Counted from the first letter of the stretch, positions 1 through 6,940 are shown. The stretch is DNA of 9,374 nucleotides from Vibrio madracius (GCA_000695745.1 ASHK01000265.1:1-9374); one strand, 5' to 3'. Notes: a model not told the origin generated them from the sequence alone. Translations and numbers: made by a program.

Positions 1-495
1 GTACGTGAAGTTCACCCGAACGCTAAGCTAGTTTATAACAACTCACCATCATTCAACTGGACACTTAACTTCCGTCAGCAAGCGTATGACGCAATGGTTG
101 AAGCAGGTGAAGATGTATCAGCATACGAGCGCGCTAACCTAATGAGCGCTGAGTACGACGAAACGGAACTGTCTAAGCGTGCTGATGAAAAGATTCGCAC
201 TTTCCAAGCGGATGCCTCTCGTGAAGCGGGGATCTTCCACCACCTAATCACGCTACCAACATACCACACTGCTGCATTGTCAACTGACAACCTAGCGAAA
301 GAGTACTTCGGTGAGCAAGGCATGTTGGGCTACGTAGCCAATGTTCAACGTAAAGAAATCCGTCAAGGTATTGCCTGTGTGAAACACCAAAACATGTCTG
401 GTTCAGACATCGGTGATGACCACAAAGAATACTTTGCAGGTGAAAATGCGTTGAAAGCAGCCGGTGAACTGAATACTTCTCACCAGTTCGACTAA
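1..495 (+). CDS. aceA: Isocitrate lyase, C-terminal 164 residues (5' end outside window)
   Basis: Isocitrate lyase cleaves isocitrate to succinate and glyoxylate in the cytosol, the first step of the glyoxylate bypass used on acetate and fatty acids. The frame is open from base 1 to TAA at 493-495. The fragment starts just before the NSPSFNW substrate-loop motif (NNSPSFNWTLNF), part of the active site in this family. It ends in CVKHQNMSGSDIGDDHKEYF and then HQF. That tail belongs to the long (about 530-residue) Pseudomonas/Vibrio-type enzyme and not to the 434-residue E. coli form, which ends differently. The reading frame is intact here. aceB usually lies upstream in vibrios but would be outside the window. 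Identification is by recognised family motifs. Confidence 0.95.
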   Translation, partial: VREVHPNAKLVYNNSPSFNWTLNFRQQAYDAMVEAGEDVSAYERANLMSAEYDETELSKRADEKIRTFQADASREAGIFHHLITLPTYHTAALSTDNLAKEYFGEQGMLGYVANVQRKEIRQGIACVKHQNMSGSDIGDDHKEYFAGENALKAAGELNTSHQFD

Positions 496-551
496 TTAAG
501 GTGGCGATTTGCTCTCTACACACTCATGAGAGTAAATAGATAACACACCTA

Positions 552-590
552 GAGAGTGAGAATTGCGCCCCAAGACGCAGTCTCACTCTC
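552..590 (+). terminator. Hairpin after aceA, probable transcript end
   Basis: GAGAGTGAGA (552-561) pairs perfectly with TCTCACTCTC (581-590). Inside the loop, TGCG (564-567) pairs with CGCA (576-579), extending the structure. It starts 56 bases after the aceA stop. No clear T-run follows, so it is either a weak intrinsic terminator or a 3'-end stabilising hairpin. Confidence 0.55.
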
Positions 591-628
591 CACTTCTGTT
601 AGACTAAATTCATTCATGTTTGTTGAGA

Positions 629-1254
629 ATGCCTATGACTACAGTTCCTTCCTATCTTCAAGATGCTAAAGAGTTGCTATCCCAAGATGGCTTTGCAACC
701 AGTGATGTTTGGTACACGGTACCTCATCAGCGCTACTGAGCTCTATCCAAGGGCAAGGACTAAAGCGATCCGGCGACAAAGCCTTAACCAAGCCGCGAAA
801 AAGACCATGGCAACGATAGGAAACCATTACACCGAATCTGTCGAGCCTGTTTTTCTGACTCAAAGTAAAGAATTGGCTTATTATTGGGCCCAGCAAACCG
901 TTCGAGACCGCAGCGTTCGGTTTGAAGGTGAAGAAGAACCTATCGTCCTTGCGGTGAATTTATCAGAAAAACAACGCGAAAAAGTAAGGCCCGATGTGGG
1001 GGCGATGAGCCTACTAATGATGAGCGTGGGTGAGCAGTTTATGGCGCACTTAGCGCAGATTTATCAAAGCAACAATATTGAAGGTCCCGATATTGACCTA
1101 CGAACCGCGGATAGAATGGATTACTTAAATAAGCTCGGCATGGCCTATATCGATCAAGACGTCAGTCTGGCTTGTATCAGCGTCGTTTCCGAATCATGAC
1201 CCTGCTCGTTTTCCTCAAGATTTTGAAACCGAGTATCCATCTCGGTTTCTTTGA
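629..1254 (+). pseudogene. Frameshifted ADP-ribosyltransferase-like protein of unknown target
   Basis: The coding signal passes through three frames. From ATG 629 (or 635) the protein begins MTTVPSYLQDAKELL and runs to VWY. Dropping one C near 715 then leads into HGTSSALLSSIQGQGLKRSG (715 to about 790). A second one-base deletion near 790 leads into AAKKTMATIGNHYTES, then EPVFLTQSKELAYYWAQQ, to a stop at 1199. A possible third shift before 1199 would give a natural-looking tail, FPNHDPARFPQDFETEYPSRFL without gaps in frame but split by a codon shift near 1180, ending at 1254. The WYHGT strand followed by 'GLK' and later 'VFLTQSKELAYYWA' resembles the NAD-binding core of ART-fold proteins (PARP, Tpt1/KptA style). 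That family call is an inference from short motifs. Repaired length is about 190-208 residues. It lies downstream of aceA on the same strand but beyond a hairpin, so is probably a separate unit. Confidence 0.6.
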
Positions 1255-1257
1255 TTT
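1226..1257 (+). terminator. Terminator hairpin between convergent genes
   Basis: AAACCGAG (1226-1233) pairs perfectly with CTCGGTTT (1241-1248) across a 7-base loop, followed by CTTTGATTT. It fits an intrinsic terminator for the plus-strand ART-like gene, and a tail of that gene may be encoded through it. The convergent small-protein gene ends at 1277, so the hairpin could also serve the minus strand, where the T-tail is weaker. Confidence 0.6.
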
Positions 1258-1276
1258 AACCAACACAGAGGTCGCC

Positions 1277-1567
1277 TTACATTCGCTTGTGGCCCGATGT
1301 ATTGAGCCCATCACCTTCATGAATCACATTGCCGTTGATGGTTATCGAGTCTGGACAGGTCAACGTTTTACCCCATTTAAGCTCTACGGGTTCCTCAGTA
1401 CTGCCTTTATAAAGACAATTTTTGACTTTTGTGCTGACCACATTTCTAACCAACACTTCTGCTTCACCGACAAATTCACCATGTCGTGGCGTTTGTTCGT
1501 TAGCAAATGAGAATGATGAGAGTGAAAGTAAGATTGAAGCCAGTATGATTTGAGTAAGTTTGCTCAT
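1277..1567 (-). CDS. Small secreted protein of unknown function, 96 aa
   Basis: I do not recognise the family. The N-terminus is a clear Sec signal peptide: Lys3, then a hydrophobic stretch IILASILLSLSSF, and a likely cleavage after Ala22 in SFA-NEQ. That leaves about 74 mature residues in the periplasm or outside. The mature part has only two cysteines (Cys51 and Cys71), which could form one disulfide. It has no membrane segment, and its middle is charged and strand-like. The start ATG at 1567 has a good ribosome site, AAGAGGAA, about 6-7 bases upstream, which supports a real gene. It converges with the ART-like gene and has no operon partner. Confidence 0.7.
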   Translation of the reverse strand: MSKLTQIILASILLSLSSFSFANEQTPRHGEFVGEAEVLVRNVVSTKVKNCLYKGSTEEPVELKWGKTLTCPDSITINGNVIHEGDGLNTSGHKRM

Positions 1568-1949
1568 GGTAATTCCTCTTGACGTTAATCATTAGCGAAT
1601 AGCCGAATACTCCTTTACTCTGCTCATATTGAACACTATATCGTCTAAAACACTAGGTAAGAAACTACGTCCCATCAGTCATTGTGATGGATAGTCATCA
1701 CTCGACATAAAACAGAATCATCTTATCTGAAAATCACAATGGCGCATTGCCTACTGGGTCTCTAAAAACAGGGGTTGGGCGTTGATTACTGCGGGTGTGC
1801 AGAACGCTATTTAACGTTGAGCGCGGCTCGTATTTTCTCTTATTAAGTATGGTTCACACGCTCTATTACTTTGGATCGTTCCTCGCTCTTAAAGAAACTA
1901 TCTTGCGTATGCTCGAGCAGCATAATAGTGCAACGCGGCAACGCTGAAA
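1568..1949. other. 382-bp gap with no recognised gene
   Basis: I see no credible coding frame on either strand. The gap holds the upstream region of the small secreted gene and the region beyond the end of the DUF2753-type gene. Three short palindromic elements are visible: GTGATG/CATCAC (1684-1689 and 1696-1701), a bulged stem GCGTT-CTGC/GCAG-AACGC (1779-1807), and TGCTCGAGCA (1910-1919). None has a T-run or a family I can name. Confidence 0.5.
1635..1663 (-). promoter_or_regulatory. Candidate promoter of the small secreted protein gene
   Basis: On the minus strand a -10-like TATAGT (1640-1635) lies 17 bp after a weak -35-like TTCTTA (1663-1658), about 70 bp before the start codon. The -10 matches consensus at 5 of 6 positions and the -35 at only about 3 of 6, so this is tentative. 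Confidence 0.25.
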
Positions 1950-2403
1950 TTAATGTAGTTGAAACTTAACAATTAATTCACAGTCGTTTGTCGATTGTAT
2001 TTGCTCTACGTGTTTTGCCACTGCTGGGTTCGGATGACGTTTGAGGAATTCGACTAACGCAGATTTACAGCACCCTATTGATGAAATGAAACGATCACAA
2101 CTCGTTCTGGGACATTGTGGTAGCAGTGTCATGACTTCTTCAGATGCTAGTTGCAAATACTTCAGCTCGTATTCAATATCACCTTGCGCCCTCCAAAAGT
2201 CTGCAAGGTTATGGCATGACATCACTTTCACCGCCAGCAAATCTTCTAGATCTTCAAGATCTTCAAGATCGGCAGTATCAAATGTCATTTGCTGAGACTG
2301 CATGACAAGCAACTTGATAATGGGCAACAGCAGTCATCAGCTCTCCTCGCCTTTCTGCTTCATCAGCCAACAAGGTGTGTTTTTCCCACTTAGTCATGTC
2401 CAT
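1950..2403 (-). pseudogene. DUF2753-type protein, interrupted by a frameshift
   Basis: The N-terminal part reads from ATG 2403 (or in-frame ATG 2397) as MTKWEKHTLLADEAERRGEL, then to HYQ, and stops at 2278. The rest lies in another frame: LEDLLAVKVMSCHNLADFW, then RAQGDIEYELKYLQLASEEV, CCKSALVEFLKRHPNPAVAK, and a stop at 1950. The change needs one extra base (or two missing) at about 2280-2330. Repaired length is about 150 residues, helical, and it resembles the Vibrio DUF2753 family, of unknown function, as I recall it. The 2403 start has AAAGGA upstream at good spacing. A Fur-like box covers the likely promoter. The call of family is moderate; the two-frame structure is directly visible. 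Confidence 0.65.
2241..2270 (-). repeat. Three 9-bp tandem repeats inside the DUF2753-type gene
   Basis: Plus-strand units ATCTTCTAG, ATCTTCAAG, ATCTTCAAG followed by ATC encode Asp-Leu-Glu three times on the minus strand. Unit length is a multiple of three, so gain or loss of a unit would keep the frame; the frameshift is therefore not explained by whole-unit slippage. Confidence 0.85.
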
Positions 2404-2438
2404 GAGTCCATCCTTTACAATCTTCAATAACGACCCAA

Positions 2439-2466
2439 ATGATATTGATTATCATTTAATTTTCAA
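2439..2466 (-). promoter_or_regulatory. Promoter of the DUF2753-type gene overlapped by a Fur-like box
   Basis: On the minus strand TTGAAA (2466-2461) and TATCAT (2444-2439) form a -35/-10 pair with a 16-bp spacer. TGATATTGATTATCA (2440-2454) matches the 7-1-7 Fur consensus TGATAAT-N-ATTATCA at 13 of 14 specified positions and covers the -10 and most of the spacer. This is the classic placement for iron-dependent repression. The regulator itself is inferred. Confidence 0.6.
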
Positions 2467-2516
2467 CCCTAAATTTATTATGGGATAAACACTGGGTCGA
2501 TAGAACAACAAAAAGG

Positions 2517-2546
2517 TTGCAAGTCTCATTCGATAACGATTATCAT
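2517..2546 (+). promoter_or_regulatory. Candidate promoter of rpmE2-rpmJ2 with a Fur-like box
   Basis: TTGCAA (2517-2522) and TATCAT (2541-2546) are separated by 18 bp, giving an expected start near 2553. CGATAACGATTATCA (2531-2545) matches the 7-1-7 Fur pattern at 12 of 14 specified positions and overlaps the -10. Transcription would begin at the edge of the Zur-like palindrome. Confidence 0.45.
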
Positions 2547-2549
2547 TCA

Positions 2550-2567
2550 GTTATGTTATAACATAAC
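2550..2567 (+). promoter_or_regulatory. Zur-like operator
   Basis: GTTATGTTATAACATAAC is a perfect 18-bp palindrome ending 13 bases before the rpmE2 start codon. It matches the core of gammaproteobacterial Zur sites (ATGTTATA-x-TATAACAT). Zur is known to repress the zinc-free L31/L36 paralogues when zinc is plentiful, so the gene context supports the assignment. Confidence 0.85.
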
Positions 2568-2580
2568 ACTTCGAGGATTT

Positions 2581-2838
2581 ATGAAACCAAATATCCATCC
2601 AAACTATCGCCAAGTTGTCTTTCACGATACCAGTGTTGATAAATACTTTATCGTCGGCTCAACACTAGAAACTGACCGCACTATCGAGTGGGAAGATGGC
2701 AAAACATACCCATATATGACGATTGAAGTTTCTTCTGAATCTCATCCTTTTTATACTGGAAAACAGAGAGTTATGCATAAAGAGGGGCGTGTCGCTAATT
2801 TCAATCGCCGCTTTGGGCAAGTCGTTAGCAACAAGTAG
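2581..2838 (+). CDS. rpmE2: 50S ribosomal protein L31 type B (zinc-independent)
   Basis: The 85-residue product replaces zinc-binding L31 (RpmE) in the 50S subunit during zinc shortage, freeing the metal held by the usual protein. It begins [18 protein letters not shown], a hallmark of type B L31, and has no cysteines at all, so no zinc ribbon. It ends with the family's [13 protein letters not shown]. The ATG at 2581 is preceded by GAGGA. rpmJ2 follows 8 bases after the stop, forming a two-gene operon. Regulation by Zur is strongly suggested by the palindrome immediately upstream. Confidence 0.95.
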   Translation: MKPNIHPNYRQVVFHDTSVDKYFIVGSTLETDRTIEWEDGKTYPYMTIEVSSESHPFYTGKQRVMHKEGRVANFNRRFGQVVSNK

Positions 2839-2846
2839 GAAGAGAA

Positions 2847-2990
2847 ATGAAAGTTTTAAGCTCATTAAAAAGTGCGAAAAAACGTCACCAAGATTGCCAG
2901 ATAGTCAAGCGACGTGGTCGTATTTACGTGATCTGTAAATCCAACCCAAGATTTAAAGCGGTCCAAGGAAAAGCCAAGAAGAAGGCCTGA
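2847..2990 (+). CDS. rpmJ2: 50S ribosomal protein L36 type B (zinc-independent), 47 aa
   Basis: ATG 2847 to TGA 2988-2990 encodes [20 protein letters not shown], then [17 protein letters not shown] and a basic AKKKA tail. This is the C-minus form of L36. It keeps only two isolated cysteines (17 and 30) and lacks the Cys-x2-Cys...His zinc set of the standard protein. A good ribosome site (AGGAAGAG) sits just upstream. It is co-transcribed with rpmE2, and its pairing with that gene is the usual Zur-controlled arrangement (ykgM-ykgO in E. coli). Confidence 0.95.
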   Translation: MKVLSSLKSAKKRHQDCQIVKRRGRIYVICKSNPRFKAVQGKAKKKA

Positions 2991-2999
2991 CTAGCGCTA

Positions 3000-3842
3000 C
3001 TAACGCAAAGGGTAATGAATCGTTGCTTCATTACCCTTTGTTTCGTGTTGTAGCTCGTTATTTAGCGCTAAAAGTTTCTTAGAAAATTCAGCGAATCCGT
3101 ACCCACCAGGTTGCTCCATGACGACACTGGGGTGAAACAGTAACCGCTGCCAGTAATGACGAATATTTGCCACTCCTACACTATTGGGTATGACCTCAAA
3201 CATATATTGGTCATTCATTGAATCACCGACATAGCAAGCTCTCGTCGTGATATCGCTTTTAGATAATCCTTTTTGCTGTAAAAAGGACATGGTGGTTACC
3301 TTTTTGGAATGCTCACCATACCATGCATTAATATGAATTGAACTTGCCGTCGCATGCGCACCCAGTGCGTGAATTTTCGCTACGATTTCTTCGACAATAG
3401 TAGCGTCGACTTTTGGACAATTCTGTCCGATATCGATGGCGACTTCACACAATCGATAAGATTGATCCAGCGTCAATTGAAGATCAGGGTAATCAAGGAG
3501 TATTTCCTCGACTTGTGACTTTAACTTTTGTTGCTGTGACCTGATCTCGTTCAGTGGTAAATCCGAACGTAGTGTAAGGTAGCCATCTTGCTTCTCCATA
3601 ATGAAGGCACCATTTTCTCCGAGCACCGCATCCACTGGCCAGAGCTGCGCAATATGATCACACCAACCCGCGCACGCACCTGTCACAGCAACAACATGTT
3701 TTCCCGAATCCCTTAGCTGCTGCAACGCAACCAGCGTCTCTGGGGGAAGCCTTCCTTCCCAAGTAAGCGTGTCGTCAACGTCAGTCAAAACCCAATCGAC
3801 ATCCTTCCAATTTGCTCCTAACTCATTCGTTACCGAATTCAT
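3000..3842 (-). CDS. HAD-IIB family phosphatase, 280 aa
   Basis: This is a cytosolic Mg-dependent phosphohydrolase of the Cof/sucrose-phosphatase/MPGP type. Motif I is LTDVDDTLTW, with nucleophile Asp21 and acid Asp23. Motif II is VVAVTGACAGW with Thr54. Motif III lysine is Lys180 or Lys181 in HSKKVTT. Motif IV is YVGDSMND with Asp207 and Asp211. ENGA at 76-79 and the C2-type cap in between are typical. In many relatives I recall TGR at motif II, while here it is TGA, so the substrate pocket may differ. The start has GAGGTG upstream and lies 33 bases after dctM, so it is the last gene of the TRAP operon. It may dephosphorylate a catabolic intermediate of the imported compound; the substrate is unknown. 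Confidence 0.85.
   Translation of the reverse strand: MNSVTNELGANWKDVDWVLTDVDDTLTWEGRLPPETLVALQQLRDSGKHVVAVTGACAGWCDHIAQLWPVDAVLGENGAFIMEKQDGYLTLRSDLPLNEIRSQQQKLKSQVEEILLDYPDLQLTLDQSYRLCEVAIDIGQNCPKVDATIVEEIVAKIHALGAHATASSIHINAWYGEHSKKVTTMSFLQQKGLSKSDITTRACYVGDSMNDQYMFEVIPNSVGVANIRHYWQRLLFHPSVVMEQPGGYGFAEFSKKLLALNNELQHETKGNEATIHYPLR
3006..3043 (+). terminator. Terminator of rpmE2-rpmJ2, lying within the HAD gene
   Basis: CAAAGGGTAATGAA (3006-3019) pairs perfectly over 14 bp with TTCATTACCCTTTG (3027-3040) across a 7-base loop, followed by TTTCGTGTT. It begins 15 bases after the rpmJ2 stop. The minus-strand HAD gene reads through the whole hairpin, which encodes its residues 268-279. Confidence 0.8.
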
Positions 3843-3875
3843 TTCTACACCTCAAATATCTTTAATTACATAGTG

Positions 3876-5159
3876 TTAAAGTAAATTCGGCAGAAACATT
3901 ACTAAGCTTTCAGAGAAAGTCAGTAACATCAACACCGCAAGCAGCGCCAACAATAATGGCGTCACTTCTTTTACAAAATCGACCATACGCACTTTTAAGA
4001 TCGAGCATACGGTGAACATCATCGACCCGAATGGCGGCGTTACACCTCCAATCATAATATTTACGATAACAATGATGCCAAAGTGAACAGGGTTTACCCC
4101 CAAGTTCAACACAGCGGGGAGCAGAAGCGGTGTTAAAATGATCATCGCTGCGCCACCTTCAATGAACATTCCAACAACAAGTAACAGCACGTTAATGAGT
4201 ACCAACAACACCAACTTATTATCAGTTAGCTCAATTAGCGCAGCAGCCACATTGTGGGGTATCTGTTCCAATGTCATGTAATAGCCAAACACCATAGCAC
4301 CAATAATGATGAACATGACGCTACTTGTACCCTGTACTGTTTCGCGTAAGATCATTGGAACATGCTTGAAGCCCAGCTCACGGTAGACAAAAGCACCGAT
4401 GATGATACACAGTAAAACAGCGATCGCTCCTGCCTCTGTTGGGGTAAACAGGCCAAAGCGCATCCCTAAAATGATGCCAAATGGAATCAACAAAGCTGGA
4501 ATAGCCTTGAAAAAGTAGTGAATCCTTTCTTTTGCTGACGCAGGCTTTGAACGCGAAGGTTTGTAATTACGCTTACGAGCAATGAAAGCAATCGTCACCA
4601 TTAGCGACGCGGCCATCAGCAACGCAGGGACATAGCCTGCGATAAACATTTGATGCACCGAAACATTGGCGAGCAACGCAAAAATGATAAGGTTAATGCC
4701 CGGAGGAATCACTGGACTAATGCTCGACGACGCGGCGGTTACTGCGGCCGTAAATGGTAAATCGTAGCCGCGTTTTGTCATTTCGGGTGCAAGTATTTTT
4801 GATTGCATTGCGGCATCGGCATTCGCTGAACCTGAGATGCCTCCCATTAACGTACTTAACGCAACATTGACTTGCGCCAAGCCTCCGGTTTTATGGCCTA
4901 TCATTGAGTCGGCAAATGCTAGCAAGCTTCGGCTAATGCCTGCATAGTTCATTACCGAGCCCACCATGATAAAAAACGGGATCGCTAACAATGGAAACGA
5001 CTCCGCCGAGCTAATAAAGCGTTGCATCACTAAAGTGACGGGAATGGATTCGTTAATAAATAAGAAATACACCATCGACGATGCGATAAGAGAAAAAGCA
5101 ATCGGAATATTGAGCAAAAAGAACACAAAAAGGATAAAAATTGGCAAATAGCTTTCCAT
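3876..5159 (-). CDS. dctM: TRAP transporter large permease subunit DctM
   Basis: The 427-residue inner-membrane protein is the ion-coupled translocating subunit of a tripartite ATP-independent periplasmic transporter, normally driven by sodium. Length is standard for the family. About 11-12 hydrophobic segments run along it. Family signatures are visible: FPLLAIPFFIMVGSVMNYAG near 55-74, GGISGSANADAA at 106-117, SPVIPPG at 148-154, FTPTEAGAIAV near 240-250, and GGVTPPFG near the C-terminus. The frame is intact. It starts 8 bases after the dctQ stop, with a modest AGGG ribosome site, so it is likely translationally linked to dctQ. Confidence 0.95.
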   Translation of the reverse strand: MESYLPIFILFVFFLLNIPIAFSLIASSMVYFLFINESIPVTLVMQRFISSAESFPLLAIPFFIMVGSVMNYAGISRSLLAFADSMIGHKTGGLAQVNVALSTLMGGISGSANADAAMQSKILAPEMTKRGYDLPFTAAVTAASSSISPVIPPGINLIIFALLANVSVHQMFIAGYVPALLMAASLMVTIAFIARKRNYKPSRSKPASAKERIHYFFKAIPALLIPFGIILGMRFGLFTPTEAGAIAVLLCIIIGAFVYRELGFKHVPMILRETVQGTSSVMFIIIGAMVFGYYMTLEQIPHNVAAALIELTDNKLVLLVLINVLLLVVGMFIEGGAAMIILTPLLLPAVLNLGVNPVHFGIIVIVNIMIGGVTPPFGSMMFTVCSILKVRMVDFVKEVTPLLLALLAVLMLLTFSESLVMFLPNLL

Positions 5160-5167
5160 CGTCGACC

Positions 5168-5639
5168 CTATTTATTTATCTGTGCTTGCTTAAGCAGCAC
5201 GACGTCTTCCACAATGAATTTCACCGTGTGAATAGCCATAAGAACGAAACAAAGAACAAGAACACCATTAATGGCAAAGTAGGACATACCCATGACTGGC
5301 GTCACTTTGCTTGATAGCATCAAATACTGATAGCTCAGCACCGCCATAAGAATATTCAACGCCAATAAAAAAACAGAATACGCACAGTCGGAACACCGGC
5401 TTTACTTTAGCGGGTAGCATCGCGACCATCACGTCTACCCCCATGTGCAATTTATGCTTGTAGCAAGAGCTTATGCCCAAGTACACCGACCAAATAAAGC
5501 AAATAACCGACAGTTCTTCGCTCCATGGAACGACAAAGTTAAATCCGTAGCGTAATACGACGTTAACAATAACAACTAACACCGTAATTGAAATAGCAAT
5601 TGACGCCAGGATCTCTTCAATATTTCTTAATATAAACAA
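5168..5639 (-). pseudogene. dctQ: TRAP transporter small permease subunit DctQ, with one frameshift
   Basis: DctQ is the four-helix membrane subunit that pairs with DctM. The first frame (5639 to about 5375) gives MFILRNIEEILASIAIS and the conserved PWSEEL motif (Trp39, Glu41, Glu42), then KVKPVFRLCVFCF. The next frame gives LLALNILMAVLSYQYLMLS and, near the end, FAINGVLVLCFVLMAIHTV to the stop at 5168. One extra base in the A7 run at 5367-5373 explains the switch: with six A the protein reads CFLLALNIL and is 156 residues, normal for DctQ. The start is TTG at 5639, with GGAG 7 bases upstream. Four helices are seen near 11-30, 43-60, 83-105 and 120-145 of the repaired protein. Because the lesion is in a homopolymer, a sequencing error is a real possibility. 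Confidence 0.85.
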
Positions 5640-5684
5640 GAACTTTCTCCAATGAATTACCTAATTACTGCGTAGATAAGTCCG

Positions 5685-5713
5685 GAATAAAACGGCCTGA
5701 ACAACGTCAGGCC
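5685..5713 (-). terminator. Intra-operon hairpin between dctP and dctQ
   Basis: On the minus strand GGCCTGA (5713-5707) pairs with TCAGGCC (5700-5694) across a 6-base loop, followed by GTTTTATT. It fits an intrinsic terminator placed after the binding-protein gene and before the membrane genes. Such leaky hairpins commonly let the periplasmic component be made in excess over the permease. Confidence 0.7.
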
Positions 5714-5746
5714 TGATTCGGGTTCATCAAAAGCGTGACACAACAA

Positions 5747-6759
5747 TTATTGAGCTGCGCGAATCGCCTCTAACTCTTTCATAATAGTGCCGTGAATACC
5801 TTCGCTCCACGCTGGGAATTGATTGTAGACATCAGCTGTCAATTGGTTGAACTCTTCAGAGTTCACTTCATTAAACTTCACGCCTAACTCTTCAAGTTTT
5901 TGGGTGTATTCCGCATCAAGTTTAATCAGCTCAGCAGTATTAGATAGAGCGCCTGCAGCCAGTTCTTCATTAATGATTTGCTGTTGCTCTGGTGAGAACT
6001 TATCCCATAATTTAGGCGAAATGTAGATTCCAACAGTGCCCAAGAAGTGCTTAGTCAATGACATGTTTTTAGCGACTTCATAAATTTTGGTTGAATACAT
6101 GGTGAGAATAGAGCCTTCTAGACCATCAACCACGCCTGTTGCACACCTGCATAAGTTTCTGGAAATGGTAGTGAGGCAGGCGCAGCACCCATGGCTGAGA
6201 GTGTGCTGATGAACAGTTGGCTTTGTGGTACGCGAATACGCATTCCTTTCATATCGTCTGAATTCACGATTTCCTTATTGGTAATCATATGGCGGAATCC
6301 AAACATATAGTCGGCATTTAAGACTTTAATTCCTTTCTCTTCAGCCTTCGCTTTCAGGCCGGCAACAAAATCCGTGTCCATCAGGGCTAAGTATTCATCA
6401 TAGTTGTTGTACAACATAGGTCCTGCTAGGGCGGCAAAGTCGGGCACGTAGTCGCCCAAATAGGTCAGATCTTCTACCGCAATCCAGTTAGCTCCGTTGA
6501 CAACCTGCTCTAAGTTATCTTTATAAACAGGAAGTTGCCCGCCTGGGAATACCTTAATATTTACCGAGCCATCAGTACGTTCGCGGATTTTATCCGACAC
6601 TTTGATCAGTTCTTGAGTCAGCAGTTCGTTCTGAGTGAACACTAAACTCATATTGATGTTAATAGGCTCAACCTTATTGGTAGCTTCGGGTTTATCGGCC
6701 TCGCCGCAACCTACCAGTAACAATGCCGCTGTGATTACTGTACCTAATAGCTTTTTCAT
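5747..6759 (-). pseudogene. dctP: TRAP transporter solute-binding lipoprotein DctP, with one frameshift
   Basis: This is the extracytoplasmic binding subunit. It starts MKKLLGTVITAALLLVGCG, a lipoprotein signal with lipobox LVGC and Cys18, so it is predicted to be membrane-anchored. The DctP fold is clear from FPGGQL (71-76), GFRH with Arg156 and MRIRVPQS with Arg176, the two arginines that in SiaP-type proteins contact the ligand carboxylate. The frame breaks after AGVQQ: one G missing from a GGG run near 6134-6136 turns QQGVVDGLEGS into a stop at 6118. The rest continues as VDGLEGSILTMYSTKIYEV to the stop at 5747. Repaired length is 337 residues, normal for the family. AAAGG lies 9 bases before the ATG. 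It is the first gene of the operon, divergent from the phosphodiesterase. Confidence 0.85.
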
Positions 6760-6850
6760 TTATCAGTACCTTTTTATGGCTATTTCTATGTAAAAGAGAG
6801 GGTGATGTTTATCGTTATGTAGAGTATGTAAGCGAATTATTGCATTCATA

Positions 6851-6881
6851 TGAACATTGTCATCAACAATGTGAACATAGT
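6851..6881. promoter_or_regulatory. Candidate GlpR-like operator in the divergent spacer
   Basis: TGAACATTGT (6851-6860) and TGAACATAGT (6872-6881) are direct repeats spaced 21 bp apart, two helical turns. ACATTGT (6854-6860) also pairs with ACAATGT (6866-6872) as a 7-bp inverted repeat. TGAACAT is close to the GlpR half-site CGAACAT. The neighbouring DeoR-family gene makes it the likely binder; this is an inference. Confidence 0.45.
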
Positions 6882-6934
6882 GAGAATGAGATCCCACTAT
6901 TCGATTTTTGTACGCTATCCGATGTTATGCACGA

Positions 6935-6940
6935 TATAAA
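6935..6940 (+). promoter_or_regulatory. Possible -10 element for the phosphodiesterase operon
   Basis: TATAAA within an AT-rich stretch lies about 80 bp before the chosen start. No good -35 is found at 16-18 bp, so the promoter may be weak or activator-dependent. Confidence 0.25.

Noticed and set aside
663..1199. Reading 663-1199 as one intact 178-residue gene from ATG 663.
   Set aside because: The first 40 or so residues lack family character, while the other two frames give HGTSSALLSSIQ and MTTVPSYLQDAKELL, which fit the downstream protein better.
1172..1510. Plus-strand open frame of 112 codons.
   Set aside because: Most of it is antisense to the small secreted gene, which has a signal peptide and a good ribosome site, and it crosses a terminator.
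1779..1807. Bulged stem GCGTT-CTGC/GCAG-AACGC, considered as a superintegron attC site.
   Set aside because: The paired arms are short, the core sites and overall size of Vibrio attC repeats are missing, and there is no cassette array or integrase nearby.
1910..1919. TGCTCGAGCA palindrome, considered as an operator or part of a terminator.
   Set aside because: It has no loop or T-run, is far from any promoter I can place, and may occur by chance.
2041..2295. Plus-strand 84-codon open frame opposite the DUF2753-type gene.
   Set aside because: It is antisense to a recognisable coding region, and its serine/arginine-rich stretch is just the reverse of the 9-bp repeats.
6870..6885. CRP site in the divergent spacer (TGTGA-N6-TGAGA).
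   Set aside because: Only the left half matches well; the right half agrees at about 3 of 5 positions, so it is not listed as a feature.
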